In this document: piece by piece, positions 9,390 through 18,667 of the stretch
Numbering within the stretch: the stretch's first letter is position 1
Layout: every line of letters begins with the position of its first letter
The notes under the pieces: generated by a model
The model's database searches: none
Seen by the model: the letters and a program-made list of their open reading frames with translations, nothing else
What the model was told of the DNA's origin: nothing
Program-made: the position numbers and the translations under genes
Assembly: GCA_910575005.1 (NCBI GenBank)
Contig: CAJTCL010000004.1
Location: forward strand, 124,001-188,000
Length of the DNA: 64,000 nucleotides
Reading direction: 5' to 3'
From: Lachnospiraceae bacterium
GTDB taxonomy: Bacteria; Bacillota; Clostridia; Lachnospirales; Lachnospiraceae

Positions 9390-12065
9390 CTATTTTAATT
9401 TGACATTCTGTACATTGCTCCATGCACTATAGTAATTCTTTTTTCCTATTTGCTTTAAGCTTCGGATCCGTATATAATAGGTCTTCTTTTTCTGCAAATT
9501 TTTTAAGGTCTTTACAACTGTTTTTCCAGATTTCATATTTGCTTCTTTGGCCTTTTTAAAATTGCGTTTCAGTGCATATTGAATCTGATAACCATCAGCT
9601 TTCTTATTCTGATTCCATTTTATCGCCATTGATCTCGAAGACTTACAGATTGGCGTTGATAACTTAGGCGCTGACAGACGAACCATCATTTTACCGGTTT
9701 TATTGTAACTGCCTACCACACTGCCGCGATAAGCTGCCACAGAATAAGAATAGACAGACCCATTCTTATTGTTTACAGAATAATCGGTAAAATCTGTGCT
9801 GAGTGCCCCAGAAACAGAAGCAATCTTCTTCCATTTTCCGCTGTTTTTCTTGCGATATACATAATATCCATCTGCATTGGAGACCTTTGTCCATTTCACC
9901 AAAATACCTGACGAGACATTAGAGACCTTTGACAATACTGGCGTTTTCGGTTTTTTATCGGCAGTTCTAGCTTTAAAATAATCTGAAAATCCCCCAAACA
10001 AATACTTGTCACCCATCTTGACATAGGCATTTACTACATATGTATAATCTGTCCCACTCTTTAACTTCTTATCTGTATAAGAATTACAATTCTCTCCTTC
10101 CAGATAACCCAACAGCTCCCAGGTTCTTTTGTCTGAGTTATAGCGCTGTAATTGATAGCCGCTGGCTCCCGCCTGTTTGTTCCATTGAAATTGAATGGAA
10201 GATGTGGTGGCCTTCACCACTTTCAGACCAGTGACTTTTTTCAGTTCCCAGACATTGACCGTACAGGATGCATGTTTTCCGTTGGAAGAAGTTGCCGTAA
10301 TCTCACATTTTCCAGGAGAAATGGCTGTCACCGTACCCGAGGAATCTACCTTTGCTACATTCTGATCTGATGAGGTCCAGGTAAGACTGTAATCTGTGGC
10401 ATCCATTGGTGCTAATTCCGCTTCTATCTGCTTTTTATCGGACACCAGAAGTCTCATAGATTTTTGTTTGACCGAAACAGAAGATACTGACACTGGCTTG
10501 GCAGGTAAAGTCAAACCTTTTAACCGCATTGTAAATTTTCCAGTGGAAGCGTCTACCCAACGATTCTTTGGTCCGTTTTTATAAAAACTCTGTCCTGGAA
10601 ATTCTTTTGTCTCAGTTGCACACCACACTTCACCTTTAGAATTCTGAATCTCGTTGGAATAATCCACATGATAACTAATCGGTTCACCCGATTTCTGCGT
10701 TAATGTCACCACAATCGCAAAGGCTTCATTTTTCCCTACTGTAACTGTTTTCTCCAAAGGAATCGTATAGTAACCGCAATAATCTAAAGTTCCCTTTTGT
10801 GGAGATTTCAAGACTGGAATACCACTCTGTGGATCTTTGCTGTCAACGACATTTTTATAAATCTGAATCTCATACTGAACATTTGGCGTTCTCAGTGCAA
10901 AGCCCACTGCATTAATTTTTTCTGCTCCTGTTTCAGATCCAGAAGCATGATAAATATTTGCCATGCCGCCGCCAGTCTCAAGAGCTATCGTACTAACAGA
11001 CGCACTGCCGTCATAATGATAGTTTTTTTGCCCTTCCTTGACAATATCCGCGTCAAAAAATGAAAAATTAGATTTCTTAATCAGAGCATCCTCATAAGAG
11101 AGCCAGAAATATCCGCCGTCTCCCCAGCCATCTCCCCAGCTATTTTTCACCAGCCACGCTCCGTCGGCAGTCGGACGGCATGTACTGTTAAAATTCTCTG
11201 CGGAATATCCATCATTCCAGCCAACAATTGTCACTGCATGATTGGTGCCGCTTTCTGTAAGATCGCAATAATACGCGCCTGTATCATAATTATAATAATC
11301 ATCTGTATCCATAAACACACTGACACTGGCGGCTCCAAGCTCCATCAAAGTATTCTTTATCTGTGTAGTGTCAGAGGGTGCAATCCAATATGCATTTTTC
11401 AGATGTGCGGTGTCCAAGTAAGCCAGGCTCTCATCCAAATCTTCTGGCATATCATTGGGATTATATGGAGCTATTGCTTCATCCGCAAAACCAATATAAT
11501 TTGCCAGCGGAAAAACGGCCAATCGTGCATTTCCGCCCTGCTCCAGATAATTTAGTTTTCCCCTCAGCGCCGTTCGGTCACCAACCGCATTTCCCAGTGG
11601 ATCCTGGGGCGTATGATAAAGAAAATACGCCAAATGAAGCTCTGAGAGATCTGATTTTTCGATTGTCATCATATTTTTGGAAAGTAAGCTGGATTCTGCA
11701 CAGGAAATTAGGGCATGGCTCCAGCAGACACCCCATTTTCCCTGATTTTTTACAGGCGTTACTAATCCCAATTCTCTGGAATCATAAGCGGCTGGAAGCG
11801 GAACAGCCCTTGTCTCGTGTGCCGTTTCCCCTACACTGGGGACTATTTCATCTTCCTCAATTACAGTCTGCGGCAACTCTGGCTCTAAGGCCTTCTGTTG
11901 CTGAATTTCCTCTTCTGTCATTGGTCGTCCAAGAATATAATCTAACTCTTGTTCTTCCTGTACAGGTGCGGCAGATACTATTCGTACCCCAAAGCCGCAA
12001 AAAACTGACACAAACAGACATAATCCTAAGATTATCCTAATTGCCTTATGATTGTTTACTCTCAT
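9390..12065 (-). CDS. Secreted papain-like (C1A) cysteine protease with Ig-like and Fn3 domains
   Basis: The protein has 891 residues from the second ATG (12065), chosen because GAGGGA lies 6 nt before it and only about 1 nt before the first ATG (12071). A signal peptide (about 1-33, ending IVSAA) and an acidic propeptide-like stretch precede the peptidase domain (about 90-330). The domain has Cys114 in NQGKWGVCWSHA, His276 in GTNHAVTIVGW and Asn308 in WLVKNSWGDGWG. The usual Cys preceding the catalytic segment is replaced (GKWGVCW instead of GxCGSCW). It is followed by a lectin-like domain of the type often fused to bacterial C1 peptidases (330-510), a Big_2 domain (about 520-600) and three Fn3-type domains (605-891). 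There is no LPXTG motif. It probably acts extracellularly on proteins or peptides; the substrate is unknown. Monocistronic, with its own promoter and terminator. Confidence 0.9.
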   Translation of the reverse strand: MRVNNHKAIRIILGLCLFVSVFCGFGVRIVSAAPVQEEQELDYILGRPMTEEEIQQQKALEPELPQTVIEEDEIVPSVGETAHETRAVPLPAAYDSRELGLVTPVKNQGKWGVCWSHALISCAESSLLSKNMMTIEKSDLSELHLAYFLYHTPQDPLGNAVGDRTALRGKLNYLEQGGNARLAVFPLANYIGFADEAIAPYNPNDMPEDLDESLAYLDTAHLKNAYWIAPSDTTQIKNTLMELGAASVSVFMDTDDYYNYDTGAYYCDLTESGTNHAVTIVGWNDGYSAENFNSTCRPTADGAWLVKNSWGDGWGDGGYFWLSYEDALIKKSNFSFFDADIVKEGQKNYHYDGSASVSTIALETGGGMANIYHASGSETGAEKINAVGFALRTPNVQYEIQIYKNVVDSKDPQSGIPVLKSPQKGTLDYCGYYTIPLEKTVTVGKNEAFAIVVTLTQKSGEPISYHVDYSNEIQNSKGEVWCATETKEFPGQSFYKNGPKNRWVDASTGKFTMRLKGLTLPAKPVSVSSVSVKQKSMRLLVSDKKQIEAELAPMDATDYSLTWTSSDQNVAKVDSSGTVTAISPGKCEITATSSNGKHASCTVNVWELKKVTGLKVVKATTSSIQFQWNKQAGASGYQLQRYNSDKRTWELLGYLEGENCNSYTDKKLKSGTDYTYVVNAYVKMGDKYLFGGFSDYFKARTADKKPKTPVLSKVSNVSSGILVKWTKVSNADGYYVYRKKNSGKWKKIASVSGALSTDFTDYSVNNKNGSVYSYSVAAYRGSVVGSYNKTGKMMVRLSAPKLSTPICKSSRSMAIKWNQNKKADGYQIQYALKRNFKKAKEANMKSGKTVVKTLKNLQKKKTYYIRIRSLKQIGKKNYYSAWSNVQNVKLK

Positions 12066-12140
12066 CTTCATTCCCTCTTTCCTTTTCCATTGTTTTACAA
12101 TACTTTCCTTTCCATATCACCTGCAAAATATTATCAGATT

Positions 12141-12169
12141 ATTATAATTGATCAACTTTTGATTTGCAA
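12141..12169 (-). promoter_or_regulatory. Promoter of the cysteine protease gene
   Basis: On the minus strand TTGCAA (12164-12169), a 17-nt spacer and a consensus TATAAT (12141-12146) lie about 75 nt upstream of the start codon. Confidence 0.6.
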
Positions 12170-12521
12170 GACAAATGAACTTTGAATTTCCCCATCTTTT
12201 ACAATAGCCGATCTTATAGTGCCAAAGGCTTACTACCTTTGGCAGCATAAACATCTTGATACTATGAATTGCAAAATGAGGAAGCTCAAAAATGAATATG
12301 TATACTCATTATACTACAAATACCAACAGACTTTTTTAATAAGTATATAAAACGATCAGAATAATAGAAATGAGGTTTCCACAGTAATATCTTCACTCGT
12401 TCAAAAGATATTGTTTCTATCGCTCTGCAATTTATACCTTTTGAACGGATCTATAAATTATAATATATGTTAGTGCGACAGCCTCCTTTTGAATCAAAAT
12501 TCATTAGGTAATTGCGAAACG
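12170..12521. other. Gene-free interval with two inverted repeats
   Basis: There is no supported gene. A hairpin GCCAAAGG...CCTTTGGC lies near 12220-12242. A perfect 10-bp inverted repeat CGTTCAAAAG / CTTTTGAACG is spaced 30 nt apart (12398-12407 and 12438-12447). Neither is followed by a clear T-run, so their role is open. Confidence 0.4.
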
Positions 12522-12734
12522 TCACAAGCCGCATAAATACGGCATTTTTTCAAACATCTTTATGTCAACGGACATTTCTGCTATGTCTTTAAGTTTGGCA
12601 TTATTACTAACGGTTTCGGTATTATCCGTCACATTTCCTTTTACAACAGGGATTTTATGGCGGCACATCCCGATGTCAATAAAGGCCGCCAGAAATAGCC
12701 TTTCGCACTGCGGACAAAAAGCTTTTTCTTCCAT
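12522..12734 (-). CDS. Small ORF with CPxC motif, unknown and possibly a remnant
   Basis: The ORF has 70 codons and starts 9 nt after the stop of the SGNH gene. The N-terminus has CPQC followed by a CRH, which could be half of a zinc-binding site; the rest is not recognised. No strong SD lies at the right distance (GGAGAAAG is about 17 nt away). The longer reverse-strand frame over the same DNA (12562-12861) overlaps the SGNH gene and is not credible. This may be a fragment of a transferred element; confidence that it is translated is low. Confidence 0.3.
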   Translation of the reverse strand: MEEKAFCPQCERLFLAAFIDIGMCRHKIPVVKGNVTDNTETVSNNAKLKDIAEMSVDIKMFEKMPYLCGL

Positions 12735-12743
12735 CTTAAATAC

Positions 12744-13987
12744 TCACTGTCTTTCTCCCTTCTCAAACACAGCTATATCTAGAAGACTGCCATTTTTATC
12801 TTCTACAAAAAACACAAATTCTCCTCTGATCTTAGCGCCCATTTTTTGTTCCATTTGCTGACGTGAAATATATGTGATATTTTTCAATTGTGCTAATCCT
12901 TTGGCCAATTGTTCTTTCGGCTTTCTTTTCTGATACATATAACACACATAACTGTCATCGGTCAACCATTGTATATATCTCTTGATCTTTTGACTCTTTC
13001 GCATCTTTTGTAATTTCAACTTGGAATATTGTTTCCATTCATGATTCCATTTTTCTGCTATCTCTGACAATTCTCGATAATCTATTAAATCATATTTCCT
13101 TGACAAATAATCCCCTATATATTGGGTCAATTTTTTTGCACCAAAAAGATTGACATGACTTTCATCTCCAAAATCAACTTTATAATCTATCAATCCTTCC
13201 TCGTATGCCAGATTTAAGAATGTTACATGATATTCCTCAGCTATTTTTGATGTTGCATTGATTGCCTGCTGCTGTTTTTTGTCACTGCAAAAAGGAAGAT
13301 CTATTAAAATCAACTCTATTTTTCGCCTCTGACATTCCTCAATTATTTTTTTTAAGTACTGAAAGCCTACTGTATTTGTATCTGACATATCCTCTTTTGG
13401 TATCTGTTGATAATCGGAACGATCTATCATTTTATTTTTAAATCGAGCGCCTTTTGTAATCGAACGATTAATAATAAAATCAGACTCTTTAAGCTCTTCC
13501 CAACGATTATGATAAATGGAAAATTTGCAGAGATATTCAAACCGCTCCTCCCAAGTTTCAAAAATATCACAAATTCCCTTAACTTTAGTGATGGAAAAGG
13601 GAATTCTGTCCATTCCGCTGTGAGGCACTCTGTCTTGCTGATGTTTGACATCAATATGAAGCTTATAGGTATCTAAGACAATCACTCTGGGCTGGCTGTA
13701 CTGCAAAGCACACATCATAGTCCAATACGTTTGTGGCATCTGACTGCTTGGCGCCGCCAAATCAAACGCACGAATTCCATATTGATTCCATAGTTCCATT
13801 GGTTGTATTGCATAAAAAACATGGCTTGTCCCCATAAACCAGATATCATATTCCTCTGGTTGTTCCCAAAAATCAGAATAATTGTGCGCACTGTTTTTTC
13901 GCTCAAAGACAGTAGCAGATGCATTTAAAACAATGCAAAATATTAAAACAAAGCATAACGATACCGCTATTTTTTTATCTTATTCAT
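12744..13987 (-). CDS. SGNH/DltD-like protein of an MBOAT pair, with an apparent frameshift in an A7 tract
   Basis: The long frame (12744-13835 from its first ATG) encodes a protein like the SGNH/DltD/AlgX-J group that works with MBOAT acyltransferases in O-acylation of envelope polymers: FMGTSHVFYAI near the N-terminus carries the block-I Ser, and GDESHVNLFGA near the C-terminus carries the DxxH pair. The frame is open further upstream into a hydrophobic stretch (IAVSLCFVLIFCIVL) that lacks an ATG. The natural start is clearly the ATG at 13987, preceded by GGGAGG at ideal distance and 20 nt after the MBOAT stop. It reads MNKIKK and then hits a stop because of a 7-A run (13970-13976 on the plus strand). 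One extra A would join the frames into a protein with an N-terminal membrane anchor. The cause may be real mutation, slippage or sequencing error. Confidence 0.72.
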
Positions 13988-14007
13988 TCGTAAACCTCCC
14001 ACACCAT

Positions 14008-15285
14008 TTAAAACTGAAAATATACAAACGCTTGCGCATCATATGTATTTCCCCATATGCCAAATATCAGCACAAACAAAATGCCTGTCAGATAGACGGT
14101 CCAGCGGCACCAGATATTTTGTTCCAGGATCTTGTCCAAAATTTTTATATTTCGATACTTTAACCAATCTGCAACGAACAAAATGGCAATGGAAAATAGT
14201 ACCAAATGAAACTGCTTCTGGCTTAGTCCCAGTTTATATATGGAACCATCCATAAAAATCCAAGGATTATATATGGTAAGAATACTTTTAATCATATGTA
14301 GTGCGTCATGTACACTCTCTGCGCGGAAAAAAATCCATGTAAAATCAACCATTACAAATGTTGCCATTGTTTTAAGGACATGATGCCCAATACTGTCCTC
14401 TTTGACCTGGAGCGCCTCTGCCACTCTTTTGCGCAGGGGCAGCAGGAAACTTCCAATTACTTGGAACAAACCGTTTAGACCTCCCCACACCACATAAGTC
14501 CACTGCGCCCCATGCCATAATCCGCTCACTAAAAATACAATCAAAATATTTATGTACTTTCTTATTGTTCCTTTGCGGTTTCCCCCTAATGGAATATACA
14601 GATAATCTCGAAACCATGAAGTCAAAGAAATATGCCATCTTCTCCAAAACTCTGCCACTGACTGAGCAAAGTACGGACAGTCAAAGTTCTCCATCAATTG
14701 AAATCCCATCACTTTTGCAGCTCCAACCGCAATCAAGGAATACCCTGAAAAATCACAGTAAATCTGTACCGCAAATAAAACACTTGCCAACAGATAATAG
14801 CCTCCCTGATACTGATAGACATCCCCATAAACTGTGTCCACCAAAAAAGCAATCCTATCAGCAATCACTATTTTCTGAAAATATCCCCACAACATCCATA
14901 AAAGTCCTTGACGAAAATTTTCATAAGAAAAACCATGTTCCCTGCCAATCTGTTCTAACAAATTTTTAGAACGCTCAATTGGTCCAGCCACTAACTGTGG
15001 AAAAAAAGATACAAACAACGCATACTTTAAAAAGTTACGTTCTACATAAATCTCTTTTCGGTATACATCCATCGTATAACTGAGCGCCTGAAAGATATAA
15101 AATGAAATCCCCACTGGAAGCAGCAGATCAAATCCAGGTGTGAGCAGTTCTAAATTACATTTGGCCAAGATAACATTGATATTATCAATTGCAAAATCAA
15201 AATATTTAAACAAAAACAGCACGGAAAGATTCAACGTAAAACTCAGTCCCACAAAAATTTTCTTCTTATCGGATTGATTATACAT
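14008..15285 (-). CDS. MBOAT-family O-acyltransferase, N-terminally truncated
   Basis: The 425-residue polytopic membrane protein carries the MBOAT signatures WRRWHISLTSWFRDYLYIPLGG (about 214-235) and the catalytic His258 in SGLWHGAQW. Family members (DltB/AlgI/PatA type) normally start 60-90 residues earlier, with two or three more membrane helices. Here the frame is open upstream to about 15343 but has no ATG and no SD, and it runs straight into the rubredoxin terminator. The 5' end of the gene, with its promoter, therefore seems to have been lost, and translation from the internal ATG at 15285 lacks a recognisable SD. It is followed 20 nt later by the SGNH partner gene. The pair would normally move acetyl or other acyl groups from the cytosol to a surface polymer. 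Probably non-functional. Confidence 0.8.
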   Translation of the reverse strand: MYNQSDKKKIFVGLSFTLNLSVLFLFKYFDFAIDNINVILAKCNLELLTPGFDLLLPVGISFYIFQALSYTMDVYRKEIYVERNFLKYALFVSFFPQLVAGPIERSKNLLEQIGREHGFSYENFRQGLLWMLWGYFQKIVIADRIAFLVDTVYGDVYQYQGGYYLLASVLFAVQIYCDFSGYSLIAVGAAKVMGFQLMENFDCPYFAQSVAEFWRRWHISLTSWFRDYLYIPLGGNRKGTIRKYINILIVFLVSGLWHGAQWTYVVWGGLNGLFQVIGSFLLPLRKRVAEALQVKEDSIGHHVLKTMATFVMVDFTWIFFRAESVHDALHMIKSILTIYNPWIFMDGSIYKLGLSQKQFHLVLFSIAILFVADWLKYRNIKILDKILEQNIWCRWTVYLTGILFVLIFGIWGNTYDAQAFVYFQF

Positions 15286-15313
15286 GATATTTATCTTTTC
15301 GACATGGGAATCT

Positions 15314-15340
15314 AAAAAAGAGGCTGCACAAACCAGCCTC
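15314..15340 (-). terminator. Terminator after the rubredoxin gene
   Basis: On the minus strand the stem GAGGCTG...CAGCCTC (15320-15340) is followed by TTTTTT. It sits only 19 nt after the rubredoxin stop and inside the upstream open frame of the MBOAT gene. Confidence 0.8.
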
Positions 15341-15359
15341 TTCTTAAATCAAAAACGCT

Positions 15360-15518
15360 CTATTCTTTTACAAATACTTCTTTGCCAAGCCCGCACCAAG
15401 GGCATACCCAATCATCTGGTAAATCCTCAAACGCTGTTCCTGGGGCAATATCATGATCAGGATCTCCCACCTTGGGATCATACACATAACCACATGGTTC
15501 ACACAAATATCTGTCCAT
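15360..15518 (-). CDS. Rubredoxin
   Basis: The 52-residue protein has the two rubredoxin CxxC knuckles, CEPC (Cys6, Cys9) and CPWC (Cys39, Cys42), plus the conserved YVYDP and DLPDDWVCP motifs. These four cysteines hold a single Fe(SCys)4 centre used for one-electron transfer, typically to superoxide or peroxide reductases or flavoproteins in anaerobes. The SD is AAGGAG 8 nt before the ATG, and a terminator follows directly, so the gene is monocistronic or ends a unit. It lies beside the ferrous iron uptake genes, which fits an iron/redox neighbourhood, although no electron-accepting partner is encoded nearby. Confidence 0.95.
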   Translation of the reverse strand: MDRYLCEPCGYVYDPKVGDPDHDIAPGTAFEDLPDDWVCPWCGLGKEVFVKE

Positions 15519-15574
15519 TTTGCACACTCCTTTTTATTTTTCAGTATGCCCAACTAATCTAAAAATAATCATCT

Positions 15575-15865
15575 TTATCCAACTGTTATACATTTTTCGA
15601 TCAATATTTCCTCCAGAGCGTTTCCGCTGCTGGTATGGCAGCGCACAATATCGGCCTGTACCCGCTCTGCCTCTGACAAGGCGCAGCGCACCATTTTATG
15701 AGACACCGTACTGGTAAAGAGCACCACCAAATCCGGTTTCCCAATCTTCTCTTTTAGATTACCAGACATCTGTGTAAACACTTTGGCTTTACACTGATAA
15801 CTTTTGCAAATCTTTTTATACTGGCAGACCATACGATCATGGCCCCCGATAATCACCACACTCAT
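15575..15865 (-). CDS. DUF2325 family protein
   Basis: The 96-residue protein starts SVVIIGGHDRM and has a Rossmann-like alternation of strands and helices, which is typical of DUF2325 (PF10087). Its start codon overlaps the feoB stop (ATGA), so it is translated from the feo transcript. Cysteines at about 20, 25, 62, 75 and 91 are notable, as DUF2325 proteins are often found beside feoB and may bind metal or redox cofactors, but the biochemical role is not established. Confidence 0.88.
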   Translation of the reverse strand: MSVVIIGGHDRMVCQYKKICKSYQCKAKVFTQMSGNLKEKIGKPDLVVLFTSTVSHKMVRCALSEAERVQADIVRCHTSSGNALEEILIEKCITVG

Positions 15866-18045
15866 ATAGACGCCAACCCTTTCATTTTTACCTTGCTGTG
15901 CTCGCGGCTAGGACGCAGCAACAGATAGAGAAATCCTGCCACCAAGAGCAACGCTGCAACTGTTCCCAATCCAAAACTTCCCACAGTAATCCAGGTTCCA
16001 ATTTGATAAATACACAACGCCACTACATAAGCCAGAAGGCATTGATAACCAATTGCAAACCAAAACCATTTGATATTATTCATCTCCCGCTTAATCGCCC
16101 CCATCGCCGCAAAACAAGGCGCACACAGCAAATTAAATACCAAAAAGGAATATGCTGCAATTGCAGTCATATGTGCGGAAAGTGTTCCCCAAATCTCAGA
16201 ACCATCCTCTGCCACTTCTGCAAATCCGAAAAGAATCCCGAATGTTCCCACTACATTTTCTTTCGCCACCAGTCCGGTGATGGCTGCAACTGCAGATTTC
16301 CAATCTCCCCACCCCAGAGGTGCAAAGATCCAAGCAAATATATTTCCAATTGAGGCCAGAATACTGTGATCAATCTCCATATCTTCAAGCATTCTGAACT
16401 GACCATCTACCCAGCCAAAATAAGTGGTAAACCATACAAAAATTGTGGACAGCAGAATAATTGTCCCTGCCTTCTTGATAAAAGACCAGCCGCGCTCCCA
16501 CATACTCCGAAGCACATTTCCCACGGTCGGCAGATGGTATGCTGGCAGCTCCATAACAAAAGGCGCTGGATCTCCTGCAAACATTTTTGTCTTCTTTAAA
16601 ATAATACCAGAACAAACCACTGCCGCAATCCCTACAAAAAAGGCGCTCCAGGATACCCACCATGCATTTCCGAAAAATGCCCCTGCAATCAGAGCGATAA
16701 TCGGCAGTTTCGCTCCACAGGGAATAAATGTGGTTGTCATAATCGTCATCTTCCGGTCTCTGTCATTTTCAATGGTACGGCTGGCCATCACCCCAGGCAC
16801 ACCGCAGCCTGTTCCGATTAACATTGGGATAAAAGATTTACCAGAAAGCCCAAATTTACGGAAAATTCGATCCATAATAAATGCCACACGTGCCATATAA
16901 CCACAGCCTTCCAAGAAAGCAAGGAAGATAAACAACACTAGCATCTGCGGCACAAATCCCAATACCGCGCCCACACCAGCTACAATTCCGTCAACAATCA
17001 GACCTTGCAGCCACGCCGCACAACCAACTGCTTCCAGGGCGCCTGTGATCAATTCTGGAATGGATGGTATAAACAAACTCTCAATTCCAAATAAATGCCA
17101 ACCCTCGCCAAACACGCCGTCATTCGCCCAATCTGTGGCCCAAGTTCCCACAGTAGTGACAGAGATATAATATACCAACCCCATGACAACTGCAAAGATC
17201 GGCAAGGCAAAGATACGATTGGTGACAATTTTATCAATCTTATCCGATACAGTGACAACACCTTTCCTCTGTGTAGTATAGCACTCTCCAATCACAGAAG
17301 AAATATAGACATAACGTTCATTTGTGATAATACTCTCTGTATCATCATCCAATTCCTTTTCAATGGTATTGATTTCTGCGGTTACATCTGGTACCCGCTG
17401 CATCTGCGCCTGAATTTTACTGTCTTTTTCCAAAAGCTTGATGGCAAAGAAACGCCTCTGTTCCTGCGGTACATCCATGCCAAGCTTATCCTCAATAATA
17501 TTCAGCACACCTTCTACTTCTGGAGAAAATTCATGAACTGGCTCTGCATTCTCTTTATTCTGTGCCAGCTTTACCGCTTGTTCGGTAGCTTCCTTAATCC
17601 CTGTTCCCCGTAAGGCAGAGATTTCCACCACAGGGCACCCCAACTTCTGACTTAATTTTTTAATATGTATCTTGTCGCCATTTTTTTGAACCACATCCAT
17701 CATATTGATTGCCATCACTACTGGAATCCCCAATTCCATCAACTGTGTGGACAAATATAAATTCCGTTCCAGATTAGTTCCATCGACAATATTCAAAATA
17801 ACGTCAGGACGCTCCCCAATCAGGTAATTTCTGGCCACAACCTCCTCTAAGGTATAGGGAGACAGGGAATAAATTCCCGGAAGATCCATAATCACTACAT
17901 CTTTATGCCCTTTGAGCTTCCCCTCTTTTTTCTCAACTGTGACGCCAGGCCAATTTCCCACAAACTGATTGGAACCTGTCAGTGCATTAAACAATGTTGT
18001 CTTGCCACAGTTTGGATTGCCTGCTAATGCTATTTTTATAGACAT
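15862..18045 (-). CDS. feoB: Ferrous iron transport protein B
   Basis: The 727-residue membrane protein has an N-terminal G-protein domain: G1 GNPNCGKT (9-16), switch region GVTVEKKEG, G3 DLPG and G4 NMMD. A helical spacer follows, then a polytopic C-terminal part with the two Gate repeats (AFLEGCGYMARVAF, then IPMLIGTGCGVPG, and PCGAKLP). FeoB imports Fe2+ with GTP hydrolysis. The SD is AGAAAGGAG, 7 nt from the ATG. A palindrome TTAGTT-AC-AACTAA lies 44 nt upstream (18089-18102), suggesting an extra DtxR-type control point within the feo cluster. Two FeoA genes lie upstream and DUF2325 downstream. Confidence 0.97.
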   Translation of the reverse strand: MSIKIALAGNPNCGKTTLFNALTGSNQFVGNWPGVTVEKKEGKLKGHKDVVIMDLPGIYSLSPYTLEEVVARNYLIGERPDVILNIVDGTNLERNLYLSTQLMELGIPVVMAINMMDVVQKNGDKIHIKKLSQKLGCPVVEISALRGTGIKEATEQAVKLAQNKENAEPVHEFSPEVEGVLNIIEDKLGMDVPQEQRRFFAIKLLEKDSKIQAQMQRVPDVTAEINTIEKELDDDTESIITNERYVYISSVIGECYTTQRKGVVTVSDKIDKIVTNRIFALPIFAVVMGLVYYISVTTVGTWATDWANDGVFGEGWHLFGIESLFIPSIPELITGALEAVGCAAWLQGLIVDGIVAGVGAVLGFVPQMLVLFIFLAFLEGCGYMARVAFIMDRIFRKFGLSGKSFIPMLIGTGCGVPGVMASRTIENDRDRKMTIMTTTFIPCGAKLPIIALIAGAFFGNAWWVSWSAFFVGIAAVVCSGIILKKTKMFAGDPAPFVMELPAYHLPTVGNVLRSMWERGWSFIKKAGTIILLSTIFVWFTTYFGWVDGQFRMLEDMEIDHSILASIGNIFAWIFAPLGWGDWKSAVAAITGLVAKENVVGTFGILFGFAEVAEDGSEIWGTLSAHMTAIAAYSFLVFNLLCAPCFAAMGAIKREMNNIKWFWFAIGYQCLLAYVVALCIYQIGTWITVGSFGLGTVAALLLVAGFLYLLLRPSREHSKVKMKGLASI

Positions 18046-18088
18046 TTGAAAACTCCTTTCTGATTATGTTTGTTATCGCTCACTATTA

Positions 18089-18102
18089 TTAGTTACAACT
18101 AA
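18089..18102. promoter_or_regulatory. DtxR-type palindromic operator upstream of feoB
   Basis: TTAGTTACAACTAA has 6-bp half-sites, TTAGTT and AACTAA, around a 2-nt centre. It resembles the half-sites of the two palindromes over the feoA promoter, and lies in the 102-nt gap between the second feoA and feoB. Confidence 0.5.
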
Positions 18103-18147
18103 CCTATGGTCAAAAAAATAAGCGGAATTTCTCCGTATACAAAATAT

Positions 18148-18369
18148 CTATTCCACTTCAATCATTTCCGCATCTGCTTTTCTCAAAGACAACTCATATC
18201 CACGTACTGTCACTTCGAGCGGATCCCCCAGCGGCGCTACTTTTCTCACAAATACTTCCACTCCCTTGGTAATCCCCATATCCATGATACGCCGTTTCAC
18301 CGGTCCTTCTCCGTGCAATTTTGTAACTTTTACGGTTTTCCCACAGGAAATCTGTTTTAATGTCTTCAT
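18148..18369 (-). CDS. feoA: FeoA family protein (second copy)
   Basis: The 73-residue SH3-like protein has MKTLKQISCGKTVKVTKL at the start and RIMDMGITKG and LSLRKADAEMIEVE further on, matching FeoA. FeoA is a small cytosolic partner thought to bind and modulate FeoB. The SD is GGAAGGAAAG. It follows another FeoA gene after 14 nt, so it is in the same transcript, and precedes feoB with a 102-nt gap that holds a separate operator-like palindrome and a weak stem with a T-run on the minus strand. Confidence 0.93.
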   Translation of the reverse strand: MKTLKQISCGKTVKVTKLHGEGPVKRRIMDMGITKGVEVFVRKVAPLGDPLEVTVRGYELSLRKADAEMIEVE

Positions 18370-18383
18370 ACTGCTTTCCTTCC

Positions 18384-18593
18384 TTAAATCATTATTTTAT
18401 TAGCCATCTCCTTATTGATGGCCACTCTTGACTCTTTTACATTGACAATCATGTTGCCGCCAATCTCTGATACCACGGTAACACAACCTCCAATCACAAA
18501 CCCTAGACTTTCCAAAAATCTTTTGGTTTCTTCTTTTCCTCCAACCTTTTTAATGGTGTTGGATTCGCCCGTTTTTGCCATCGTCAGCGGCAT
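18384..18593 (-). CDS. feoA: FeoA family protein (first copy)
   Basis: A 69-residue FeoA-like protein (MPLTMAKTGES, then RFLESLGFVIGG and RVAINKEMANKIMI). Three in-frame ATG codons occur (18608, 18599, 18593). I prefer 18593 because GAGG lies about 9 nt upstream and because homologous FeoA proteins begin with a MPL/MTL-type sequence. It is the first gene of the feoA-feoA-feoB-DUF2325 unit, directly behind a promoter covered by two palindromes. Two different FeoA copies in one operon are common in clostridia; the division of labour between them is not known. Confidence 0.9.
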   Translation of the reverse strand: MPLTMAKTGESNTIKKVGGKEETKRFLESLGFVIGGCVTVVSEIGGNMIVNVKESRVAINKEMANKIMI

Positions 18594-18633
18594 CTTCATC
18601 AACCTCATTTCATTTTATCTTTTTTCTAAGGTT

Positions 18634-18667
18634 AGTATACACTAACATAAATTAGTTGTCAACAACT
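18634..18667 (-). promoter_or_regulatory. feo promoter covered by two palindromic operators
   Basis: On the minus strand a perfect TTGACA (18657-18662), a 17-nt spacer and TATACT (18634-18639) form a near-consensus promoter. The palindrome AGTTGT-TG-ACAACT (18654-18667) covers the -35 and GTTAGT-GTAT-ACTAAC (18631-18646) covers the -10. This geometry fits repression by the metal-bound DtxR-family protein encoded next door (18948-19310). Confidence 0.75.

Noticed and set aside
11378-12040. Long plus-strand frame of 220 codons
   Set aside because: Antisense to the signal and catalytic part of the C1A protease; no SD, and the encoded protein has no fold-like pattern.
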